Below, piece after piece: positions 55,617 through 64,000 of a DNA stretch of 64,000 bases. Both the position numbers and the translations under genes were made by a program. The DNA lies in NCBI GenBank assembly GCA_002104905.1, contig MCFE01000008.1, forward strand, positions 124,001 to 188,000, read 5' to 3'. Numbering within the stretch: the first letter of the stretch is position 1; each line of letters starts with the position of its first letter. Under the pieces are notes generated by a model. That model saw nothing but the letters and a program-made list of their open reading frames with translations, was not told the DNA's origin and ran no database searches. The DNA is from Basidiobolus meristosporus CBS 931.73. Taxonomy: Eukaryota > Basidiobolomycota > Basidiobolomycetes > Basidiobolales > Basidiobolaceae.

Positions 55617-56439
55617 TTAGTTCATTTGTCTGATCAAAGCGTTGATCTTGTCCTCACGGTCACCAGCATCACCACCCTCGATGAAGTGGACAGCCTTCTT
55701 ACCGGACCAACCACCAGTGGGGTTGGAGAGCTTGAAAGGCCACAAGAAGTTGTTGACTTGCTTGAAGTGAGGACCACAGGTGTAGATCTCGTGGATGATG
55801 TCCTCCATGCAGACAAGACCGTACTTGCCAAGGTTGGCCTCGACGATGGCGTTGTCAGTAAGGGCAATGCGTTGTCTGTTGACCTTGCCGTATCCGCGCT
55901 TGTAGATCAATTCGCGGACGGACTTAAGGTTGGGGGTACCGAAGGAGATGTAAGGGGAAACAATTTGGAGCATTTCCTTGGTGGCCTTGGTCAAACGGAT
56001 GAAGACACCGTTGTTGATTTGGAGGAGACGCAACAATTGGAGGATCTTACGGGGCTTGGGGGCGATCTTCATGATACCCTTGTTACGGATAACGAAAGCA
56101 ACCTTAGCTTGAGCGGGGATGTAGAAGTTACCGTTGACCTTAGCTTGACGCTTAAGGGCAACCTCCCTCTTCTCAGCCTGTTGGTACTCACGAGCGTAAG
56201 CGGCAGCCTTCTTGAAGACGACTTGACGCTTTTGTCTTTGGGCCTTACGCTTCTCGGCGGCAGAGACAACCTTGGCAGCGGCAGCCTTCTCGACGGCCTT
56301 TTGCTTCTTGAGAAGAGATTCGGGAACAAGGATTTGTTCGACGGTGGCGGTAGTACTACGTTGGATAGATGGATTGGTTAATACCGCGATCACTACTATT
56401 CAGAGACACCAATCCATTGAATACTTACGTTCCAGTCAT
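55617..56439 (-). CDS. RPL7: 60S ribosomal protein L7 (uL30)
   Basis: Exon 1 is only 11 bases (56439-56429, ATGACTGGAAC). A 73-bp intron follows, then exon 2 (56355-55617), giving 249 residues. The protein has the expected basic N-terminal extension ([20 protein letters not shown]), [39 protein letters not shown] and the C-terminal [20 protein letters not shown]. It sits on the 60S subunit near 5S rRNA and ES7. The usual ribosomal-protein intron next to the ATG is present. Codons are highly biased, and this generates a long antisense frame. Confidence 0.95.
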
Positions 56440-56910
56440 CTTAGACTTGTCCGATGCCTAGCAAATGCGAAGGATTTAGGGAAGAGAGCGTATCCAGCAA
56501 CATCATCACTACAATTTATTCAAAGATCGAGCGCACTTTTTTTTCTCTGGGACTCCGATTTGGTAGTCCCTTTTTTTTCTGGTCCCCTTTTTCCCCTCGA
56601 TTCACCCAATCAATCTCGGCGGTGGGAAGACCCTGTTGTTGGTCTCGGACAACCCTCGACCTTCCTCACGAACATTTCGGGGGATGCCCGTCGTCTTTGC
56701 CCCGAGTGTGTCCCCCCGTGCGTACGTGGGCGGGGATTAGGAAAAGATGCGTAAACGAACGGGATTATTGGACTACAAATCAAAATGAAAAACTTTATAT
56801 GTTTGATGAACAGAAGGGTGATTACTAGAACTAGAGAAAAGATAGCGAGTTATTCCTTTTAATTGCATGGCCGTATATGTATATGAATTTAAATATGTCC
56901 TCTATTTACA
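56440..56910. promoter_or_regulatory. RPL7 promoter and 3' flank of LisH gene
   Basis: Contains several T-runs (about 56538-56600) upstream of RPL7 on its coding side, typical of ribosomal-protein promoters. The rest is the 3' flank of the LisH gene, which ends at 56911. Confidence 0.45.
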
Positions 56911-57732
56911 CTACTGTGAATCCTGGTCGCCCATAAAGCTCATATTACGCAAGAAATCCATATTGCTAAACGAGTCCACGTCCAAATCCTCACCTAGACC
57001 AAGGTTTTCGCCTTCCATATTGTTGAAGAAACTTGAAAAATCCTCATCCATGATAAACTGATCAATATCAATCGGGTTGGATGTAGCAGAGGAGTCATTA
57101 GCACCGCTGGTAGGAGTGGGTGCCGTCGATGGATTGGAGATATTAGTGGCCGCAGGGGTATTGGGCATAGAGGCGGCCTACAACAAACAAACCGTTAAGC
57201 AATAAACATCGGTACAATGTAAGCATTCCAACATACTTGGGGTTCCGATGGTTTCTGCGCTTCAGAATTTGAGATCTGGGGGCTAGAGTGGGCACTCTTA
57301 GATTGCTGTGGTTCCTTGGTTTGTGGAGGTTGCTGGGCTGGGGATGGCTTGTGCAACGCTTTTGGAGAAGGAGTGACAGTCTTTAGTGCTTTTGATACCT
57401 TGGGACTCTTTATGGGCGAGCCCTTCGCTGGAGTTGGCTCTGCAGAGGGAGGGCCAGGGTTGGGACCAGCAGACGTAGCTGAAGAATTGCCGCTAGGATT
57501 TGTTTGATTAGAGTTGGTCATAGGTCCATTATTCACTACCGGGTTTGGAGGGCGTGGTGCAGCTGAGACAGCACCTGGTTTGGGTTGGCTATTTGCCTGG
57601 GCTGGGGAGGAGGTAGATGCAGGGTTATGAGGTGATCCGGCTATAGGTTGTTGCTGAATTTGGGGTGGACGCGGCTGACCAGCTGCTTGAGGCTGCGTCG
57701 AGTTGTGTTGCTGCTGTTGTTGCTGCTGCTGT

Positions 57733-57764
<32 letters not shown>

Positions 57765-59772
57765 TTGTTGTTGCTGTTGTTGCTGTTGCTGTTGTTGCAT
57801 CAACTGCTGCTGGTTGAGAGCCTGAGCTTGTTGCATTTTCTGTTGTTGCATTTTCAAGAATTGTTGTTGCATCATCATGTGTGTCATATTTCCTACATTT
57901 CCTCCAAGCATTGCGGCATTCTGTGGACTCATTCCACCAGCACCACTAGCTTGCGGCCCATTCTGCCCACCCATCATCATTCGGTTCTGCTGTTGCTGCA
58001 TCAGCATGCTCCGTTGTTGCAGAAATTGTATTTGCTACACAAGTAAACATAAAACGTCAGTTTGATCATTACTAAATTCAAGTGGCCATCTCTTTCTATA
58101 CCTGTGGTGTTAGATTCTGCTGCCATCCTTTTCCCAGTAACTGTGCTTGGGCTTGTCCTGGACTCTGCCCCGCGTTGTTACCTACAATCACCAAATACTA
58201 CTAAGCATCCAATTACGATTATGTATGCTTACAAAATCTCAATTCATACCCATAAATTGCCCCATGTTCATATTCGGCGCACCACTTGTGGCTGGGTTGG
58301 CGTTAGCACCCATTCCTTGTCCGGGGCTTTGTCCCATCGCAGGAGAGAATCCGGCCATTGAAGTGGGCCCCATTGAGTTGGGTCGTGGCCTTTTTGCATC
58401 TGGTGGTGATCCTGTCTGGTTCATTGAGGATGCAAGTGCGTTGTTCTACTCACTTCTAGTTAGTGAACTTGGCCCTTACTTCTGTAGGTAACCTGACAAG
58501 CTTACCATCATTCCAGGCTGCCCTTGTTGTTGCTGTTGCTGTTGCTGCTGCTGTTGTTGTTGTTGCTGCTGCATTACCATTTGAGCATTCTTTGCTTGTG
58601 CCATTTGAGCAGGTGTCATCCCGCCCATTCCTGGCATTCCTTGAATGTTTCTATTTGTAAAGATCTGTTAGCTGTAAAGCCTTTGCCGCTAGGTTTGAAC
58701 ACCGACGCTTACCCCACTGGTCTTTGCATTTGTGCGGCGATCTGGTGTTGAATTTCGGGCCTTTTCATGACTGATAGAATCGCTTGCTATAAACAAAGAA
58801 ATTGGCATTAATTTTTGCTGACGCTGACATGTCTCATCACCTACACCGCCAAATCATATTACCTTCTCATTGTTGTTAAGGGTACTAGGGTCTCGTCCTG
58901 CTAACCCGAGTGTCTGCATAATTTGTTGTACAATCGCTGGGTTCACTCCGGTTCTTATTCCTGCCCCGCCTGGCGGCATTTGAGGACCCTGCCCTGGAAT
59001 CCCTTGCCCCGGCCCTTGGCGGTGAATTCCGTTATTCTCTCCTATTCCCATCGCGTTACCTGGTAGCTGCGCATTTGTCTGGGGCGGTGAAAATGCATTT
59101 GCCACTCCAGGGACATTTATGCTTGGGTTGGACTGGGCCGAGTTATTGATAACGGGAGAGTTGGGCTTTGCCGAATGTATTGAGGGGAATCTAGGTTAGA
59201 AAGCTGATGACATCGTTGGAACAATGAGGTTCACCTACCTGAGATGTGTTTGGTTGCTGGCTCTGATTAGCAGCAGATAGATTTTGACCGGGTTGCTGTA
59301 CTGATTGTCCCATAGGCTTTTGAATTGGTGGCTGACCAAATTGAATTCGCTGTGCCTTCAAGTTTTGCGCCTATTGTGGAGCATATTGTGTTATTATCAC
59401 GCTGCGAGTAGGCCTTTGCGTTAAGGATGATAATAAGAAGGTTGACTTACCTCGACAAAAGATTGCGCATCTTTGCTACCGGTTTTGTTTGTCCTGGCTG
59501 AGAAGATATCCCAAAACACTACCCACCATTCGTATAAGAAGCCATTGGGGGAGTCTATGGGGACCTGTGAATCACGAGCCACTTGTGCATCGTTCATAAA
59601 AGCCTGGGCTGCACTAGTCCAATTGCGCTTAACGCAATAGTCGTAAATGTAAATATTTAACCTGTTAGGGGATGAAAACGCGTCAGAACACTTATAGTCA
59701 AAGTAAAGAGACCGCTAGAAGGCTCTACATTTTATCTCCTTCCCAGGCGTTTTTGACGGGTGGTTGCGCCAT
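56911..59772 (-). CDS. PolyQ LisH transcription regulator (Flo8/SSDP/Adn2-like)
   Basis: ATG at 59772 (MAQPPVKNAWEGDKM) begins a gene of about nine exons. The LisH-containing N-terminus continues LNIYIYDYCVKRNWTSAAQA, then NGFLYEWWVVFWDIFSAR, the hallmark of SSDP, LEUNIG and fungal Flo8/Adn2 regulators. The rest is Gln-, Pro-, Met- and Asn-rich, with 16 Gln codons at 58524-58571 and 30 at 57708-57797, both mixed CAG/CAA. The C-terminus is acidic with aromatic residues (DIDQFIMDEDFSSFF), like an activation domain, and ends MGDQDSQ. Such proteins bind partner DNA-binding factors and control adhesion, filamentation or development in fungi. Single-copy function here is inferred from family. Confidence 0.75.
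57708..57797 (-). repeat. CAG/CAA repeat encoding 30 glutamines
   Basis: 90 bases of mixed CAG and CAA codons on the minus strand, between M (57798-57800) and H (CAC). The mixture suggests slower expansion than a pure CAG tract. Confidence 0.9.
58524..58571 (-). repeat. CAG/CAA repeat encoding 16 glutamines
   Basis: 48 bases of mixed glutamine codons in the same gene, preceded by MVM and followed by GQPGMM. Confidence 0.9.
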
Positions 59773-61030
59773 TTTTGTCTAATGATTAGGTGTGGATGTA
59801 AATGGTAGTGTCCGGTACGGAAGTCGCGCAGTGTCAAACGGCTATGTAAGTGATTTATGCTCTTTCAAATCACGTAAGACTTGTACCCTGTGTTGGTGGA
59901 GAAAATGTATAGAACGGAAAGTAAGCAGATCGTGCAGTTGTATATTGTGGTAACCACGAGAGGGATGCACTGAAGGCTCTCAGTGTAAGATATTACTTCT
60001 TGACTCGCAAACTTACCTTTGAGTTGGATACAAATAACAAAAATAGAGAGGAAAGTAGCAAGATAGATTCAGTCGCTTTACGTTCCTAAGGGCAACGCTC
60101 TTGTTCTTTATATCAAATCAAGGGGCTGTTTGAAGATATGAAGATAATAGATGTTGTCAGTTTAGATCTAAACCTGGAGGGTGAGGCTGGTGATAGAACT
60201 GTGTATAACGCTCTTGGGTATACACGCTAACAGACAAAGGCAATCCCGAATAATTCGAAGAAAGAGTCCATCGAATTTACCTCGAATTCAGATAATTATT
60301 TGAGCGGATTGGTATCAGCTTCCACCACGCCGATTGGTTTATTCCATTTCAATGTGTACTCTTAGTGGTTAGCCCATTACAGATCGATTTCGAAATTGGT
60401 TGATAAGGACGTTCAGTCATCTCATCAAAATTAATAATTCAACTGTTATTTACCTGAAAGCCACACATGCTGAAAACGGTGATTGTTTATACTAGAACTG
60501 CCCTCTAGAGTGGCATACCAGACCACAAGCGTATCTTGGGATCCATCTAAAAGGGCTTAGCCAGCCCCCTAAACAGCACCAAGTAGACAGCACACGATTC
60601 ACGATGATTTCATCGCTCCGAATGTTTCCAACCAAATGCCCTGTTCTGGAATAAGTATTCAACCAAGTTTGACCCTACCAAAAATCGCCCCAACTAGCTC
60701 CTCTCCTTTATGCCTTGTCCAACCCCACTATTCGTGCAATCGTAAATGCCATTGATCCTATCCAGAAATATTTCGCAATTGATGGGATAGAAACAGTGAA
60801 GATGTTTACTTTTATTTTTCAAATGAGAGGATGATAGTCCCTTGAAAGAGTTAAGGATAATGAAGTTGGCGCCTCAGGTCGTAGAAAATATCTAACAATA
60901 CTTCCTCAAGGAATATGAATGCTACCCATGTGATATACTTTCCCCTTTCAATGATACAACCGTTTTCAAGTTATCAAAGAAAAGAATAAAATGCAGTAAT
61001 AAGGGGTGATGGGGTTGTTGCTAGAAGCGA
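59773..61030. other. Intergenic, LisH gene promoter and ATP1 3' flank
   Basis: About 1.25 kb. No frame with family similarity, no tRNA or rRNA seen. AT-rich with scattered short T-runs. Confidence 0.5.
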
Positions 61031-62846
61031 TTAAACGAAAGACTTGACAAACTCAGGTATGACAGTACGAAGTTTCTTGTCAGTAGCCTCGGTGATTTGT
61101 CCGTCCTTCTTGATGGCCTCGAGAAGATCGCTATGGTTGGAAGTCATATGGGGAAGGAAGGCACTTTCGAATTCGACGATGCGCTTAACATCAACCTTAT
61201 CCAAGAAACCGTTGACACCAGCGAAGATGATGGCAACTTGTTGCTCGACAGGGAGAGGCTTGTATTGAGGTTGCTTCAACAACTCGGTAAGACGGGCACC
61301 ACGGTTGAGCAAGAATTGGGTGGAGGCATCCAAATCAGAACCGAATTGGGCGAAGGCAGCGACTTCACGGTATTGGGCCAAGAAGAGCTTGAGGGAACCG
61401 GCAACTTGCTTCATGGCCTTGGTTTGCGCGGCGGAACCGACACGGGACACGGAGATACCGACGTTAATGGCAGGACGGATACCCTTGAAGAACAATTCAG
61501 CTTCCAAGAAGATTTGGCCATCGGTAATGGAAATGACGTTGGTAGGAATGTAGGCAGACACATCACCACCTTGGGTCTCAATGATGGGAAGAGCAGTCAA
61601 GGAACCAGATCCAAAGTTCTTGTTCATCTTGGCGGCACGTTCCAAAAGTCTAGAGTGAAGGTAGAAGACATCACCGGGGTAAGCTTCACGACCAGGAGGA
61701 CGACGGAGCAAGAGGGACATTTGACGGTAGGCAACAGCCTGCTTGGACAAATCGTCGAAGACAATAAGAGCGTGCTTGCCGTTATCACGGAAGTATTCAC
61801 CCATGGCACATCCAGAGTAAGGAGCCAAGAATTGGAGAGGAGCAGCCTCAGAAGCGGTGGCAGCAACAACAATAGAGTACTTCATGGCGTCGTTCTCTTC
61901 GAGGGTCTTGACAAATTGAGCGACAGTAGATCTCTTTTGTCCAATGGCAACATAGACACAGTACAATTTCTTGGACTCATCATCAGCATCGTTCCACTTC
62001 TTCTGGTTAAGAATGGTATCGAGGGCAACGGCGGTTTTACCAGTTTGACGATCACCAATGATCAACTCACGTTGACCACGACCAATGGGAAGCATAGAGT
62101 CAATAGACTTCATACCGGTTTGCATAGGCTCGTGAACAGATTGACGAGGAATAATACCGGGGGCCTTGACTTGGACACGTTGACGGGTGGCTCCTGGGAT
62201 AGGACCCTTTCCATCAATGGGGTTACCGAGGGCGTCAACGACACGGCCAAGCAATCCTTCACCGGTGGGAACATCGACAATGTTACCAGTACGCTTAACA
62301 GTATCACCTTCCTTGATCAAACGATCGTTACCGAAGACGACGATACCGACGTTATCAGGTTCCAAGTTAAGGGCCATACCCTGGACACCAGAAGAGAACT
62401 CCACCATCTCTTCGGCTTGGACGTTCTTGAGGCCATAAACACGAGCGATACCATCACCAACGGAGAGGACGCGGCCAGTTTCATTTATATCAGAGGAGTC
62501 GGACAAACCAAGGATACGTTCTTCGAGGATAGAGGAGACCTCAGAAGTGGCTGTTGAATATGAAATCGTCAGTTATCACGTCTTTGTAAATATAATATAT
62601 ATGCAAAGGCAAGTGAGCACATACTAGGCTTGGCTCCAGCGGACATCATAGAGCTGGAAGAGAACAATCTGGCGGTCATAGAAAGAGCACCAACATTGTG
62701 GCGAGCCTACATATTGCGCAGGATTAGCCTGAGGAAATTCGGGAAACACATCAACAACAAGATAGCTGTGCGCTACTTACAATAGAGGCAGCGTTACGAG
62801 CAAGAGTTTGACGAGCAGCCACACGAAGTAAAGTGTTTCTAATCAT
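61031..62846 (-). CDS. ATP1: Mitochondrial F1 ATP synthase alpha subunit
   Basis: Exons 62846-62781, 62706-62625 and 62550-61031 give 555 residues. Residues 1 to about 45 ([20 protein letters not shown]) form an Arg/Ala-rich mitochondrial presequence. The mature part has [20 protein letters not shown] (P-loop), [40 protein letters not shown] and [20 protein letters not shown] with the arginine finger. It is the non-catalytic nucleotide-binding partner of beta in the F1 head. Codons are strongly biased. The two introns fall in the presequence and just after it. Confidence 0.97.
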
Positions 62847-63302
62847 TTTTACCTAACCAAAGGAAAGTGAAAACGAGGAAATTAAACCAACGGGACAAGG
62901 TTAAGTGGTCAATTCGCAACTATAATGTGGGGCAGAAATTTTTATAGAGGTACTGAGCCTATACACCAATTCCCCATCTACTGGCCATTCGCTTACCCTT
63001 GATCTCACCAAGTCTTTTTGCAGGTCTACCTTGATTGGTCATTTTATCCCCACCATTGAAGCATCCTTATGGGGCTTTTCAGCTACCTGAATTTCAAATG
63101 ATACACAAATCATTCATTGCGGAGGAAACCCTGATAATTTGAATGCGCCATACAAAAGCGAATAGAGTAATACTCCGTGTTCCCAATATACCTCCAGCAA
63201 ATCGAGAAAAGCCACAAAATAAATATATTTTTGGTTGAAACAGCTTTGGTTTATTTATTTAAATGCTATAATGCTTCAATGGTGCGAGTCACCACTAGAG
63301 GC
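62847..63302. promoter_or_regulatory. ATP1 promoter and cyclophilin 3' flank
   Basis: About 450 bp, AT-rich; no further gene recognised. Confidence 0.4.
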
Positions 63303-64000
63303 TTATTCCTTGACCTCACCACAGTCAGTGATTTCGATCTTGTTCTAATCGGAACAACGTGAGTAATGTGCCCTATCCACTCACTATCAAGGATGAAGTA
63401 TATACCTTGGTAGCTCCGGAGGCGGATCCTTCAGCTTCAATCTTGACCAAAGTCTCATTACCTTCGCTCAATTGCCCGAAAACTAACACGAAAGGGTTTT
63501 AGAGCGTGAGGATTCGAGATCTGCATCGAGATACTAACCAACGTGGTTTCCATTGAGCCATGGGGTGTCTTGGAAGCAAATGAAAAATTGACTTCCGTTG
63601 GTGTTCTAATGAGCAATTCCCATGATGTCAGTATACACGGCTAACAGGTCCATTTTTTGCTAGAGATTAGAAGTGTAATACTTACTTTACCAGCATTGGC
63701 CATACTCAAAATGCCCTACAATTAAATATATATAATTAGATACAACATGCACCAACAAATTTGCTAGAGAACTGGATAGTAACTCTGCCGGTGTGCTTGA
63801 GAGTGAAGTTTTCGCTAACAACCCAAAGAGAATGGTTTTAGTAAAGTCGGGATATAGTAAACAGTATTAAACGCGAAACATACTCGGCGAATTTGTTGCC
63901 GTAGATGGATTCACCACCACGACCATCACCGCGGGTGAAATCTTGGATAATAGTGAGCGAATGAAAATTCTTACGACTTCCTTGTACTCTACTTACCACC
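63303..64000 (-). CDS. CPR1: Cyclophilin (peptidyl-prolyl isomerase), 3' part
   Basis: Stop TAA at 63305-63303. Exons read leftwards include DFTRGDGRGGESIYGNKFAE (about 63955-63895), GILSMANAGKNTNGSQFFIC (split by an intron near 63690-63610), then DTPWLNGNHVVFGQLSEGN and the last exon NKIEITDCGEVKE. These are the active-site and cyclosporin-binding blocks of a cyclophilin A-type single-domain isomerase. The N-terminal exons lie beyond the right edge of the window. Many short introns, like the neighbours. Confidence 0.92.

Noticed and set aside
55626-56381. 251-codon plus-strand ORF opposite RPL7
   Set aside because: Same cause: antisense of a codon-biased ribosomal protein gene.
57648-58046. 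Leucine-repeat ORF on the plus strand
   Set aside because: Antisense of the polyglutamine tract in the LisH gene (CAG/CAA read as CTG/TTG).
61097-62557. 486-codon plus-strand ORF opposite ATP1
   Set aside because: It is a mirror of strongly biased ATP1 codons, has no recognised domain, and ATP1 is unmistakable on the other strand.
1-64000. CRISPR arrays, rRNA operons, bacterial operons
   Set aside because: No regularly spaced repeats or rRNA sequence seen, and the genes are spliced eukaryotic genes.

Overview
The window comes from a fungal nuclear genome. Short GT-AG introns, mostly 55-75 bp, interrupt genes for typical fungal proteins: saccharolysin, VPS28, SET3, YAR1, RPP2, RPL7, ATP1 and cyclophilin. 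Chromovirus and copia retroelements and a Tnp2-type DNA transposon are also present. A secreted GH46 chitosanase and two secreted M64 metallopeptidases fit a non-Dikarya, early-diverging fungus better than an ascomycete yeast, but that placement is inference.

Bases 1 to about 17,600 form a nest of decayed transposons. From the left these are: a hypothetical minus-strand ORF with a 207-bp tandem repeat at its 3' end; a broken Tnp2 (CACTA-like) transposase; a 5'-truncated Ty3/gypsy chromovirus; a longer copy of the same chromovirus with both LTRs; a minus-strand Ty1/copia element cut by the chromovirus LTR; a 130-bp tandem repeat; and a plus-strand chimera in which gypsy RNase H/integrase is fused in frame to copia sequence. 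All are inactivated by stops and frameshifts, and many of the stops look like C-to-T or G-to-A changes. The chromovirus shows a Tf1/sushi-type self-priming signature.

From about 18.5 kb to the right edge the window is gene-dense. In order: PRD1-type oligopeptidase (+), membrane spermidine-synthase-fold protein (+), RSF1-like DDT/WHIM chromatin protein (-), VPS28 (+), ABCC transporter (+), SMP/C2 lipid-transfer protein of the tricalbin/Mug190 kind (-), GH46 chitosanase (+), small acidic GON7-like protein (+), RPP2 (+), M64 peptidase A (+), SET3 (+), YAR1 (-), UFD1-like zinc-finger protein (+), double-telobox Myb protein (-), M64 peptidase B (+), RPL7 (-), polyQ LisH regulator (-), ATP1 (-) and the 3' part of a cyclophilin (-).

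There is no operon logic. Some themes recur: secreted hydrolases (chitosanase and two M64 peptidases) lie within 20 kb, each with a TATA-like box about 50-60 bp upstream of its start; there are several chromatin or telomere factors (RSF1-like, SET3, telobox protein, LisH protein); and housekeeping translation and energy genes sit at the right end. Two otherwise intact genes (PRD1 and the ABCC transporter) each carry one extra base in a homopolymer, which could be an assembly error or a real lesion.
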